From Couchioplanes caeruleus (GTDB taxonomy: Bacteria > Actinomycetota > Actinomycetes > Mycobacteriales > Micromonosporaceae): DNA of 64,000 nucleotides. Positions 33,601 to 42,435 of the stretch are shown here, one piece after another. Made by a program: the position numbers and the translations under genes. Below the pieces are notes generated by a model. It was not told the origin of the DNA and did no database searches. It was given only the letters and a program-made list of their open reading frames with translations. The stretch lies in the NCBI RefSeq assembly GCF_003751945.1, contig NZ_RJKL01000001.1:3472001-3536000 (forward strand), in the 5' to 3' direction. Each line of letters starts with the position of its first letter. Position 1 is the first letter of the stretch.

Positions 33601-35019
33601 TCAGAGCAGCAGTCCGACCCCGTCCCGGCGGGGGTCGCCCGCCGCGCCGCCGACCCCCACCGCGGTGACACCGCCGAAGTAGTGGTTGATCTCCGCCCAT
33701 TCGTGGACCAGCCAGCCCGCCTCGGCCAGCGCCTCCAGCTCGTCGCGGCGGCACCCCGGCTCGGCGTGCACCGTGTCGTCCACGACGTGGAAGCGGGGCC
33801 GCGCGATCGCCGCCGGCATGTCCAGCCCGTCGACCAGGACGCCGATCAGCGTGTCGATCAGCGCGGTCCGGATGCGCGACGCCCCGGCCGACCCGATCGC
33901 CACGGCCAGCGCGCCGGAGGAGTCGATGACCACGAGCGGGCACATGTTGGACGACATCCGGCGCCCGGGAGCCAGGTCGGCGGTGATCAGCTCGCCCTCG
34001 CCGAGCATGGAATTGAGATTGATGCCGAGCCCGGGAAGCCAGACCGCCGCGCCGAGGCCCAGCGTCGTCGTGATCACGCAGGCGTTGCCCTCGGCGTCCA
34101 CCACCGAGACGTTGGTGGTGTCGCCGATCTTCTGCCGGCCCCGGTCGCGCAGCGCCGCCGCCAGGGTGACCGCCCGCTCCGGGCGCGGCAGGCAGCCCAG
34201 GGACGAAGGCAGCGCCGCGATCGTGTCGACCGTGCGGTTGAGGTCGTGGCGGGCCCGCACCCGGTACGAGCCGAGCGCCGCATGGTCGACCGGCGTCTCC
34301 AGCACCCGGTACGCGGCGAGGTCCCGCGGGCCCAGCGCGCCGCCGGCCGCGCGTACGGTGTCGACCATCAGGGCCGCGTACGCGCCGGTGTAGAACAGGG
34401 CCGGGCCGTCCGCGGCCAGGGCCTCGAGCGCCGCCGCCAGCCCCGGGTGGAAAAGCCGGTCGCCGCCGCGCAGCAGTTGCCCGCCGGGCGCGTAGATCGC
34501 GGCACCGTCGCCGTGCGCGAGGGCGGTCGCGCACGCGGCCAGCGTGCGTGCGTGGGCCGCCGGCATCTCCACCCCCGTGACGGCCAGCTCGTAGGCGGGC
34601 GCCAGGAGCGACTCCCACGGCAGGCGACCCCAGCGGCGGTGCACCTCGCCGCAGCCGGCGGGCACGCCGGGCACCGCGACGCTCGCCCCGCCGATGGAGT
34701 AGATCTGCGGCACGCCCCCGAAGAACACGTCGACCGCGACCATCGGGCCCGGGCTGCGGTCGCCGTCGGTCCCCGGCACGGAGACGAAGAAGTCGAGGCA
34801 GGTCACCTCGCCCGAGGCGGCGTCGAAGTACGTCGCGAAGCCGCCCCCGCCCAGTCCGGTGTAGACGGTCTCGGTGGCACACGTCGCGAACACCGCGGCC
34901 ACCGCGGCGTCGGCCGCCGTGCCACCGGCCCGCAGGATCCGCAGCCCGGCCGCGGCCGTCGCCGGGTGGCTGGCGGCGACCCCGGCCGCGATGCGCCCCG
35001 TCCGTGGGGATGTCTCCAT
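33601..35019 (-). CDS. Gamma-glutamyltransferase family protein
   Basis: 472 residues. An Ntn-hydrolase of the GGT family: an N-terminal [27 protein letters not shown], then [15 protein letters not shown]. The nucleophile region is [21 protein letters not shown], where the first or second Thr becomes the new N-terminus after autocleavage. No signal peptide, so it is probably cytoplasmic, unlike classical secreted GGT. The catalytic arginine region of true GGTs is not obvious, so amidase- or acylase-like activity is possible. It ends close upstream of nuoB on the same strand. Confidence 0.88.
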   Translation of the reverse strand: METSPRTGRIAAGVAASHPATAAAGLRILRAGGTAADAAVAAVFATCATETVYTGLGGGGFATYFDAASGEVTCLDFFVSVPGTDGDRSPGPMVAVDVFFGGVPQIYSIGGASVAVPGVPAGCGEVHRRWGRLPWESLLAPAYELAVTGVEMPAAHARTLAACATALAHGDGAAIYAPGGQLLRGGDRLFHPGLAAALEALAADGPALFYTGAYAALMVDTVRAAGGALGPRDLAAYRVLETPVDHAALGSYRVRARHDLNRTVDTIAALPSSLGCLPRPERAVTLAAALRDRGRQKIGDTTNVSVVDAEGNACVITTTLGLGAAVWLPGLGINLNSMLGEGELITADLAPGRRMSSNMCPLVVIDSSGALAVAIGSAGASRIRTALIDTLIGVLVDGLDMPAAIARPRFHVVDDTVHAEPGCRRDELEALAEAGWLVHEWAEINHYFGGVTAVGVGGAAGDPRRDGVGLLL

Positions 35020-35040
35020 TCGGCGAAGCGTAGGCGAGGT

Positions 35041-35382
35041 TCAGAGCCCGGGACGACCGTCCGTCCCTCCCCCGGGCAACCATCGCGCCCGCGCCATGTC
35101 CACGTGGTCACCCTTCAGGGGTACTCCCTCGCTCAGCAACCGCTGTCGCGCCTCCTGCTCGTGCCCCGGCGGCATCCGGCCGGAGCTGGTCACCACCCGG
35201 TGCCAGGGCACGCCGCCACCGTGGCGCGCCATGATCGTCCCCACCTGGCGGGCCGAGTTGCGCCCGGACGCCTCGGCGAGGGCGTCAGCCACCGCGCCGT
35301 ACGACATGACCCGGCCCTCGGGGATGCTCTCCACGAGCTGCAGCACCTCTTCGACGTACTCCTGCGGTGTCACGATCGCCAC
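35041..35382 (-). CDS. Alkyltransferase-like protein (MGMT family, no catalytic Cys)
   Basis: 113 residues in the C-terminal DNA-binding fold of O6-alkylguanine transferases: [35 protein letters not shown], then [15 protein letters not shown]. The usual P-C-H-R-V active site reads P-W-H-R-V here, the mark of ATL proteins. These bind O6-alkylated guanines and hand them to nucleotide excision repair instead of transferring the alkyl group. The GTG start at 35382 is chosen from family length. Divergent from proB. Confidence 0.9.
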   Translation of the reverse strand: MAIVTPQEYVEEVLQLVESIPEGRVMSYGAVADALAEASGRNSARQVGTIMARHGGGVPWHRVVTSSGRMPPGHEQEARQRLLSEGVPLKGDHVDMARARWLPGGGTDGRPGL

Positions 35383-35428
35383 GATATGGGATCCGCGTCC
35401 GGCTACGCGGGCCTCGGCGAGCAGAATG

Positions 35429-36547
35429 ATGCAGGTGCGCGAAGAGGTGACCGATGCCCGCCGCGTCGTGGTGAAGGTGGGGTCCTCCTCGCTGACCACG
35501 GCCGCCGGCGGAATCGACGAGCAGCGCGTCGACGCCCTGGTCGACGTGCTCGGCAGGCATGCCGCCCGGGGCCGGGAGGTCGTGCTGGTCTCCAGCGGCG
35601 CGATCGCCGCCGGGCTCGCCCCGCTCAAGCTGCGCCGGCGACCGCGCGACCTCGCCACCCAGCAGGCCGCGGCCTCGGTCGGCCAGGGCATGCTGATCGG
35701 ACGGTACGCGGCCGGCTTCGCCCGCCACGGGCTGACCGTGGGGCAGGTGCTGCTCACCGTCGACGACGTGACCCGGCGGGCGCACTACCGCAACGCGTAC
35801 CGGACGCTGCGCAGGCTGCTCGACCTCGGCGCGCTCCCGATCGTCAACGAGAACGACACGGTCGCCACCGACGAGATCCGCTTCGGCGACAACGACCGGC
35901 TCGCGGCGCTGGTCGCCGCCCTCGTCCACGCCGACCTGCTCGTGCTGCTCTCCGACGTGGACGCCCTCTACACCGGCGACCCGTCGGATCCGGCCTCCCG
36001 GCGTGTCGACACCGTGCGCGACGATGCCGACCTGGCCGGGATCGCCGTCGGCGCCGCCGGCCGGGCCGGCGTCGGCACGGGCGGGATGGTGACCAAGGTC
36101 GAGGCCGCCCGGATAGCCACCGGCTTCGGCATCCCGGTGGTGTTGACCGCCGCCCCGCTGGCCGGGCAGGCCCTGGACGGCGACGAGATCGGCACCCTCT
36201 TCCACCCGGCCGGCAGCCGGCCCGCCGCCCGGCTGTTCTGGCTGGCGCACGCGACGTCGCCGCGCGGGCGGCTCCACCTCGACCCCGGCGCCGTCGCCGC
36301 CGTGGTCGCCCGCCGCAAGTCGCTGCTGCCCGCCGGCATCACCGCGGTGGACGGCTCCTTCTCCGCCGGCGACCCCGTCGACCTGGTCGACGCCGGATCC
36401 GGCGCCCCGATCGCCCGCGGGCTGGTGAACTATGACGCCGTCGAGATACCCACCCTGCTCGGACGCTCGACGACGGAGCTGGCGGCGGCCCTCGGGCCGG
36501 GATATGAACGAGAGGTCGTGCACCGCGACGACCTGGTCCTTCTCTAG
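35429..36547 (+). CDS. proB: Glutamate 5-kinase
   Basis: 372 residues. First step of proline synthesis, ATP-dependent phosphorylation of glutamate. The amino-acid kinase domain has RRVVVKVGSSSLTT at the start, LVSSGAIAAGL, NENDTVATDEIRFGDND and the GTGGMVTKVEAA site. A PUA domain follows (about 285-365, SLLPAGITAVDGSF and RGLVNYDA). Two adjacent ATGs (35426, 35429) are possible starts. 18 bp separate it from proA, so they form a proBA operon. Confidence 0.96.
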   Translation: MQVREEVTDARRVVVKVGSSSLTTAAGGIDEQRVDALVDVLGRHAARGREVVLVSSGAIAAGLAPLKLRRRPRDLATQQAAASVGQGMLIGRYAAGFARHGLTVGQVLLTVDDVTRRAHYRNAYRTLRRLLDLGALPIVNENDTVATDEIRFGDNDRLAALVAALVHADLLVLLSDVDALYTGDPSDPASRRVDTVRDDADLAGIAVGAAGRAGVGTGGMVTKVEAARIATGFGIPVVLTAAPLAGQALDGDEIGTLFHPAGSRPAARLFWLAHATSPRGRLHLDPGAVAAVVARRKSLLPAGITAVDGSFSAGDPVDLVDAGSGAPIARGLVNYDAVEIPTLLGRSTTELAAALGPGYEREVVHRDDLVLL

Positions 36548-36565
36548 ACCTCCCAGGAGTTCACC

Positions 36566-37804
36566 ATGACTGTGCGTCAGCAGGCCGCCGAGGCCCGGGT
36601 CGCCGCGATCGACCTCGCGGCCGCCACCCGCGCGGAGAAGGACGCCGCGCTGCTGCTGATGGCGGAACGCCTCGTCGAGCGTACGGACGACATCGTCGCC
36701 GCCAATGCGACCGACATCGGCAACGCCCGTACCGGTGGCCAGTCGGAGGCGATGGTCGACCGCCTCACCCTGACGCCGGAGCGGGTCGCGGCGATGGCCG
36801 ACGGCCTGCGCCAGCTCGCCGCCCTGCCCGACCCGGTCGGCGACGTGGTGCGCGGCTCGACCCTGGCCAACGGCCTGGAGCTGCGCCAGGTCCGGGTGCC
36901 CTTCGGCGTCGTCGGCGTCATCTACGAGGGCCGCCCCAACGTGACGGCGGACGCCGCCGGGATCTGCCTGAAGTCGGGCAACGCGGCACTGCTGCGCGGC
37001 TCGGGATCGGCGAAGAGCTCCAACGCGGCGATCGTCTCGGTGCTGCGCAAGGCGGTCGCGGACGCGGGCCTGCCGGCCAACGCCATCCAGCTCCTGGACG
37101 CGACGACCCGCGACTCCGTGAAGGAGCTGATGCGCGCCCGCGGCCTGGTCGACGTCCTCATCCCCCGCGGCGGCGCATCCCTGATCAAGACGGTCGTCGA
37201 GGAGTCCACCGTCCCGGTGATCGAGACCGGCGTGGGCAACTGCCACGTGTATGTGGACGAGGCCGCCGACCTGGAGAAGGCCCTCGGCGTGGTGCTGAAC
37301 TCGAAGACCCAGCGCCTCTCGACCTGCAACACGGCCGAGTCGCTGCTGGTCCACTCGGCGCTGACCGAATCCTTCCTGCCCCTGGTCGTCGAGGAACTGA
37401 TCAACGCCGGCGTCACCATCCACGGCGACCCCCGGGTGGCGTCCTTCGACGGCGTGGTGCCGGCGACCGAGGAGGACTGGGGCAAGGAATACCTGTCGGC
37501 CGACATCTCGGTCGCGGTGGTCGACTCCCTCGACGACGCTCTCGACCACATCCGCCGCTACGGAAGCGGTCACACGGAAGCGATCGTCAGCGAGAGCACG
37601 ACGGCGGTCCGCCGCTTCGCGGCCCGGGTGGACGCCGCGGCGGTGATGATCAACGCGTCGACGCGCTTCACGGACGGCGGCGAGTTCGGCTTCGGGGCCG
37701 AGATCGGCATCAGCACCCAGAAGCTGCACGCCCGCGGCCCGATGGGTCTGCCGGAGTTGACCTCCACGAAGTACGTCGTCACCGGCAACGGCCACACCCG
37801 CTGA
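36566..37804 (+). CDS. proA: Gamma-glutamyl phosphate reductase
   Basis: 412 residues. NADPH-dependent reduction of glutamyl-5-phosphate to the semialdehyde, second step of proline synthesis. Seen are [27 protein letters not shown] (nucleotide and substrate loops), the active-site cysteine in [14 protein letters not shown], and [25 protein letters not shown] at the end. The ribosome site aggag lies 8 bases before the ATG. A strong hairpin follows at once. Confidence 0.97.
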   Translation: MTVRQQAAEARVAAIDLAAATRAEKDAALLLMAERLVERTDDIVAANATDIGNARTGGQSEAMVDRLTLTPERVAAMADGLRQLAALPDPVGDVVRGSTLANGLELRQVRVPFGVVGVIYEGRPNVTADAAGICLKSGNAALLRGSGSAKSSNAAIVSVLRKAVADAGLPANAIQLLDATTRDSVKELMRARGLVDVLIPRGGASLIKTVVEESTVPVIETGVGNCHVYVDEAADLEKALGVVLNSKTQRLSTCNTAESLLVHSALTESFLPLVVEELINAGVTIHGDPRVASFDGVVPATEEDWGKEYLSADISVAVVDSLDDALDHIRRYGSGHTEAIVSESTTAVRRFAARVDAAAVMINASTRFTDGGEFGFGAEIGISTQKLHARGPMGLPELTSTKYVVTGNGHTR

Positions 37805-37809
37805 GCCCG

Positions 37810-37838
37810 GGCTCGCCGCGATTCAGTCGCGGCGAGCC
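37810..37838. terminator. Bidirectional hairpin between proA and DUF6985 gene
   Basis: ggctcgccgcga (37810-37821) pairs perfectly with 37827-37838 around the loop ttcag. The stop codon of the minus-strand gene (37823-37825) lies in the loop, so the hairpin serves the proA transcript and is the very end of the convergent one. Confidence 0.8.
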
Positions 37839-38377
37839 GGGTACACCACGCCGTCGAGGCGGTCGTCGTCGAACGCCGCCCAGTGGGTCAGGTGGCCGTC
37901 GTACGGGCCGACCTTGGTCACCGTGGCGCCGTCACGGAACACGATCTGGAGGCCATGTTCGGGTTCCCAGGCACACTCGCACTCGATCGAGACGTAGACA
38001 TGGCGGTCGCCGGAGAAATGTCGGGCGATCGTCGGTTCGGCTCCGAGACGGACATGGTCGAGAACGCGTTCGGGGCCGGCGATGTCGACGAGCCACTCGT
38101 CGTCGCCCGCCGCGAGGAGTTGGTCCGTGATGTCGCGGTAGTAGGCGTAGATGAACGGTGAAGCGGCCTCCAGCGCCCCTCGGTCGAGCGCGAGGAAGGT
38201 GCGGATCGCGACATGGAAGTCCTCCGGCGCAGGATCGTCGTCGTAACCCTCGACGATGAACCGGCACGCTGCGCCGCCCAGCACCGGTACCGGCACCGGC
38301 GCACTGCGATACCCGTCGAAGTCGGGATCCATGACGAGCACACCGAGACCGGGAATCCGCACGTCCTCACCGTACAA
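37823..38377 (-). CDS. DUF6985 domain protein
   Basis: 184 residues, cytosolic. The N-terminal part (PVPVLGGAACRFIVEGYDDDPAPEDFHVAI) matches the DUF6985 pattern of actinobacterial proteins of unknown function, and a central helix region and a C-terminal beta part with VSIECECAWEPEHGLQIVF follow. No catalytic motif recognised. Convergent with proA and 4 bp downstream of the cyclase-like gene, with which it may be co-transcribed. Confidence 0.75.
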   Translation of the reverse strand: MYGEDVRIPGLGVLVMDPDFDGYRSAPVPVPVLGGAACRFIVEGYDDDPAPEDFHVAIRTFLALDRGALEAASPFIYAYYRDITDQLLAAGDDEWLVDIAGPERVLDHVRLGAEPTIARHFSGDRHVYVSIECECAWEPEHGLQIVFRDGATVTKVGPYDGHLTHWAAFDDDRLDGVVYPARRD

Positions 38378-38381
38378 GCCG

Positions 38382-39188
38382 TCAGCGGCAGGCGCGGATG
38401 GCGGTGAGAGTGGTGTTGACGTCGAAGGCCGGCCCCTCGTCGCTGTCCCAGCCGCCGTCCGTGCGTTGCGTCTCGCTCAGGCGTTTGCGGGCCGTACGCA
38501 GCAGCCAGTCGTCGCCGAGGTTGACCCGGCGCAGCGCCGCCGCCAGATTTGCCACGTGTGCCGGGGACATGTCGTCGAGGCGGTCGCCGAGCACGATCTG
38601 GACCCGGGCCGACTCGTAGAAGAACTGCTGATCGTGCAGGAGTCCGGCGGCGTGCCAGCCGGTCGCCAGGAAGGACGGCCAGGTGCCGTCCGGGCGCAGT
38701 TGCCCGACGACGAAGCGGGCTGCGGCCGCGAGGTGGTTCCCGTAGCGGGCCGGTTCCTCGTGGCGGGGGTGGGCCTCGACCTCGGCGACGGTCATCCAGA
38801 AGCCGGCGACCGCGGTCAGGTAGAGCGTCGCCTCCGGGTCGCCCGGCATCGCCCAGGGCGGCGCCTCCGGTGCCAGCGACCGGTCCTCCTGCCAGGTGCC
38901 GTCGCCGCGCTGGACGCTGGCCAGCCAGGTCAGCGCCCGCTCGGCCGCGGGGTCCCGGAGGCCGCCCAGGTCGTCGATCTCGGCGAGCCGAAAGCAGGTC
39001 GCGTCCACCGAGGGCACCGTGCCGTCCGCGCCGGCCGGCCAGCCACCCAGAACGGTCTGGCCGTTCTCGATGCGCAGCGGCACGCCGGGCGGCGGCCGGT
39101 TGCCGGTCCGCAGGTACGACAGCCTCGCCCGTTCGACCGGGTCACCGTGGGCGACGACGTATCCGATCGCGGCATCAATATCGACCAC
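38382..39188 (-). CDS. Prenyltransferase/squalene-cyclase-fold protein
   Basis: 268 residues from GTG 39188 (longer upstream frame possible but without family sequence). QW-type repeats of the alpha-alpha barrel are visible: SVQRGDGTWQED, QLRPDGTWPSFL and TQRTDGGWDSD, and the helices between have the expected spacing. It is about half the size of a terpene cyclase and lacks a D-x-D-D motif, so enzymatic cyclisation is unlikely. Proteins of this kind may bind isoprenoids or act in other ways. Function unknown. Confidence 0.7.
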   Translation of the reverse strand: MVDIDAAIGYVVAHGDPVERARLSYLRTGNRPPPGVPLRIENGQTVLGGWPAGADGTVPSVDATCFRLAEIDDLGGLRDPAAERALTWLASVQRGDGTWQEDRSLAPEAPPWAMPGDPEATLYLTAVAGFWMTVAEVEAHPRHEEPARYGNHLAAAARFVVGQLRPDGTWPSFLATGWHAAGLLHDQQFFYESARVQIVLGDRLDDMSPAHVANLAAALRRVNLGDDWLLRTARKRLSETQRTDGGWDSDEGPAFDVNTTLTAIRACR

Positions 39189-39250
39189 GGTCGTTGAGGC
39201 TACCGCGGTCGCCCACCGGCGGGACAGGGTGAGCGACCGCGCGATCACGC

Positions 39251-40432
39251 TCAGTACGACGGCAGCGACGGGTCGACCGTGTTGACCCACGACACGATGC
39301 CGCCCTGGACGTGCACGGCGTCCTTGAAGCCGGCCGCCTTGATCGCGGCGAGCGCCTCCGCCGAGCGCACGCCGGACTTGCAGTGCAGGACGATCTGGCG
39401 GTCCTGCGGGAAGCGGGACAGGGCGTCGCCGGAGAGGATCTCGCCCTTGGGGATCAGCGTCGCACCCGGGATCGAGACGATCTCGTACTCGGCCGGCTCG
39501 CGGACGTCGACCAGGAAGATGTTCTTGCCCGAGTCCTGCAGCTCCTTGAGCTCGCGGGCGGTGATCGTCGCGTCGAGCGTCGCCTCCTGCGCCTCGGCGG
39601 AGACCGCGCCGCAGAAGTCCTCGTAGTCCTCGAGCAGGTCGGTGACCGTCGGGTTCGCACCGCAGAGCGCGCAGTCCGGGTCCTTGCGCACCTTGATCTT
39701 GCGGTATTCCATCTCCAGGGCGTCGTAGACCATCAGCCTGCCGACCAGCGGCTCGCCGATGCCGGTGATCAGCTTGATCGCCTCGTTGACCTGGATGGAA
39801 CCGATCGACGCGCAGAGCACGCCGAGCACGCCACCCTCGGCGCAGGAGGGGACCATGCCGGGCGGCGGCGGCTCCGGGTAGAGGCAGCGGTAGCAGGGAC
39901 CGTGCTCCTCCCAGAAGACCGAGGCCTGGCCGTCGAAGCGGTAGATCGAGCCCCAGACGTACGGCTTGCCGAGCAGCACCGCGGCGTCGTTGACCATGTA
40001 GCGGGTCGCGAAGTTGTCGGTGCCGTCGACGATGAGGTCGTAGCCGCTGAAGATCTCCTTGACGTTGTCCCGGTCCAGCGCGGTGTTGTGGATGACCACG
40101 TTGATCAGGGGGTTGATCTCGCGGATGCTCGCCGCGGCGGACTCGGCCTTGGGCCGGTCGACGTCGGACACGCCGTGGATGATCTGGCGCTGCAGGTTGG
40201 ACTCGTCGACGGTGTCGAAGTCGACGATGCCGAGCGTGCCCACCCCGGCCGCGGCCAGGTAGAGCAGGGCCGGCGAGCCCAGGCCGCCGGCGCCGACCAC
40301 GAGCACCTTGGCGTTCTTGAGCCGCTTCTGCCCGTCCATCCCCACGTCCGGGATGATCAGATGACGGGAATAGCGGCGGATCTCATCGACGGACAGCTCG
40401 GCGGCCGGTTCGACGAGCGGGGGCAGGGACAC
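39251..40432 (-). CDS. moeZ: Adenylyltransferase/sulfurtransferase MoeZ
   Basis: 393 residues. The N-terminal E1-like ThiF/MoeB domain has VLVVGAGGLGSPALLYLAAAG, R-Q-I-I-H and the zinc cysteines CYRC and CALC. The C-terminal rhodanese domain has its active cysteine in VLHCKSGVRS. It activates the C-termini of MoaD/ThiS/CysO-like sulfur carriers and passes sulfur on for molybdopterin, thiamine or cysteine synthesis. The GTG at 40432 is chosen by family length and a ggggag site upstream. Confidence 0.95.
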   Translation of the reverse strand: MSLPPLVEPAAELSVDEIRRYSRHLIIPDVGMDGQKRLKNAKVLVVGAGGLGSPALLYLAAAGVGTLGIVDFDTVDESNLQRQIIHGVSDVDRPKAESAAASIREINPLINVVIHNTALDRDNVKEIFSGYDLIVDGTDNFATRYMVNDAAVLLGKPYVWGSIYRFDGQASVFWEEHGPCYRCLYPEPPPPGMVPSCAEGGVLGVLCASIGSIQVNEAIKLITGIGEPLVGRLMVYDALEMEYRKIKVRKDPDCALCGANPTVTDLLEDYEDFCGAVSAEAQEATLDATITARELKELQDSGKNIFLVDVREPAEYEIVSIPGATLIPKGEILSGDALSRFPQDRQIVLHCKSGVRSAEALAAIKAAGFKDAVHVQGGIVSWVNTVDPSLPSY

Positions 40433-40542
40433 GGTGAACTCCCCGGGTTGGCGGTAAGGTGCGCCACCATTCTTGCTCGCGGATCGCCGCCGCGGACATG
40501 ACGAGGAACACCGGCCCGGCATGCGGGACGGGGAATCAATCG

Positions 40543-41436
40543 TCAGGGGACGGGGTTGCCGGCGTACCGCCGCCCGTCGAGATAGGGCCACGGGTTCGCG
40601 ACGCAGCCCTGGAGACCGTACGTCTGCTGCATCATGACCGGCGCGGGCCGTCCCTTGCCGGTGCAGGTTTCGTGGCCGTGGCCGAGCTGGTGGCCCACCT
40701 CGTGGTTGATCGCGTACGCCCGGTAGACCTCGACCGGCGCGCCGTAGCCCGGCACGGCGTCGCGCCACCGGTCCAGGTTCATGACGACCCGGCCGGGCAG
40801 GCGGCACGACGTGTACCCCTCGGTGTCGAGCCCGCCCTTCGCGCACATCTTCTCGGACCTTTCCGCCGAGGCCAGGAAGATGGTGAACTCCGCGTCCTCC
40901 GACGCCGGCACCCGCTGCAACCGGAACTGACGACCTCCGACCCAGCTCCTCCGGTCGCCGAGGATCCGCTCCACCTCGGCGGCGAAGTCGTCACCCCGGG
41001 CCGCCCCGAAGCTCTCCTCCACGGCGACCCGGAACCGCCGCAGCGTACCGGCGTCGCCGAGCACGGGCCCGCGCCCGGCGACGATGAGAAACCCGTCGGT
41101 GGTCACGGTCTGCTCCACAGGTTTTCCGGGTACGGGCCGAGCGACCCTCATCGGGCTCCCGACCGGCGCTACCCCGGGCGCGGCCGCCTCCCCGCCGTCC
41201 TGGTCCCGGATGAGCTGGCCGACGACGAGGAAGACGGCGGCCAGCGCGAGGATGGCCGCCGCCGTGGCGCGGCGCCGCCGCCGGTACAGCCGCGCGGCGG
41301 GGGCGGCGCGGACCGCCAGGCGCGCCTCGACGTCGGCCCGGCCCGCCGCGTACGCGTCGGCGGCGGCTCGCGAGGTGATCGTCGTAGCCGCCCGGATGAC
41401 CGGAACACCGGCGGGACTCTTCGTCGCCCTTGCCAT
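40543..41436 (-). CDS. DUF3152 domain protein (membrane-anchored putative metalloprotease)
   Basis: 297 residues. A cytoplasmic N-terminal part, one membrane helix (AAAILALAAVFLVVGQLI, about 61-78), then an outer DUF3152 domain. The zinc-site pattern H-E-x-x-H-x-x-G-H is intact as NHEVGHQLGHGH (about residues 243-254). Cysteines in SCRLPG, ETCTGKG and LQGCVANPW could form disulfides. The family is conserved in actinobacteria near moeZ; its substrate is unknown. Confidence 0.88.
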   Translation of the reverse strand: MARATKSPAGVPVIRAATTITSRAAADAYAAGRADVEARLAVRAAPAARLYRRRRRATAAAILALAAVFLVVGQLIRDQDGGEAAAPGVAPVGSPMRVARPVPGKPVEQTVTTDGFLIVAGRGPVLGDAGTLRRFRVAVEESFGAARGDDFAAEVERILGDRRSWVGGRQFRLQRVPASEDAEFTIFLASAERSEKMCAKGGLDTEGYTSCRLPGRVVMNLDRWRDAVPGYGAPVEVYRAYAINHEVGHQLGHGHETCTGKGRPAPVMMQQTYGLQGCVANPWPYLDGRRYAGNPVP

Positions 41437-41490
41437 GACATATGCCAGCCTGCCAGAGGCGAGGGCGCGTCACAGCCGTTCGGCGAGACG

Positions 41491-42435
41491 TCAGACGTCG
41501 TCGAGCAGTCCGACGATTCCCCGGGCGACCAGCCGTGGCACCTCCATCTGCGCGACGTGCCCCACGCCGGGCAGAATCAGCAGCCGGCTGTCCGGGATCA
41601 CCTTCGCGACCTGCGCGGGCACCCGGGGGTCGACCAGCCCGTCCTTGAGACCACCGATGACCAGCGTCGGCGCGGCGATGCGGGCGGCCAGGCGCCACTG
41701 CGAGTTCATCCCCGGCAGGTACGCCCGCAGGAAGCTCGACACCAGTCCGCGCAGCGTGCCCAGATACGCCTGCGGGTAGTGCGCGACCGTGTACCGGAGC
41801 TTGATCTCCTCGATCGCCTCGGCCCGGCGCTGGGCGCTGACCTTGGCGGTGTCGCCGAAGCAGGCGAGCAGCACCTGCTCGGCCATCTCCTCGGCGGTCA
41901 GCCGGGCCATACCCCAGGCGAGGATCCGGTCGGCGCGGGGCAGGGCGAGCAGCGGCAGGACGGGCCCCTGCGCCGTACGCCGCGGGTCCAGGAACGGCAT
42001 CGCCGGGCTGATCAGGGTGAGGGTCCGGACGAGGTCGGGACGCAGGGCGGCGACGCGTACGCAGATCGACCCGCCCAGCGAGTTGCCGACCAGATGGACC
42101 GGGCCGCGACCGGCGTGCTCGAGACAGCCGACGAGCCGGTCGGCGAAGGCGGCGATGGAGTAGCGCCGGCTCGGATCGCTGTAGCCGAAGCCGGGCAGGT
42201 CGACGGCCTGACCGTCGAAGCGACCGGCGAGCAGCGCGGCGAGGTCGGTGAAGTTCTGCGACGAGCCGCCCAGTCCGTGCACGTAGACGGCCGGCTCGGC
42301 GCCGGGTGCCGTCGCGGGCGTATCCCGCACGTGCAGCATCGTCCCGTCGATCGTGAGTCGGCGGGCCGGCCACGGCGAGGGCAGGAGGCCCTCCGGTGGC
42401 AAGGCGTCGTCCGCCGCGAGTTGTGCGCCCTTCAT
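41491..42435 (-). CDS. Alpha/beta hydrolase
   Basis: 314 residues. Catalytic triad elements: oxyanion VHGLGGSSQNF, nucleophile elbow LVGNSLGGSI (Ser in G-N-S-L-G), the acid in GLKDGLVDPR and the histidine in GVGHVAQME. Cytosolic, no signal. Closest in style to ester or meta-cleavage hydrolases; the substrate is unknown. Its ATG shares a base with the stop of the preceding repeat-rich gene, so the two are translationally coupled. Confidence 0.92.
   Translation of the reverse strand: MKGAQLAADDALPPEGLLPSPWPARRLTIDGTMLHVRDTPATAPGAEPAVYVHGLGGSSQNFTDLAALLAGRFDGQAVDLPGFGYSDPSRRYSIAAFADRLVGCLEHAGRGPVHLVGNSLGGSICVRVAALRPDLVRTLTLISPAMPFLDPRRTAQGPVLPLLALPRADRILAWGMARLTAEEMAEQVLLACFGDTAKVSAQRRAEAIEEIKLRYTVAHYPQAYLGTLRGLVSSFLRAYLPGMNSQWRLAARIAAPTLVIGGLKDGLVDPRVPAQVAKVIPDSRLLILPGVGHVAQMEVPRLVARGIVGLLDDV

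Noticed and set aside
33682..36435. 917-codon plus-strand open frame through the GGT-like and proB regions
   Set aside because: It is a frame-shadow of the GGT-like gene on one side and of proB on the other; no conserved motif.
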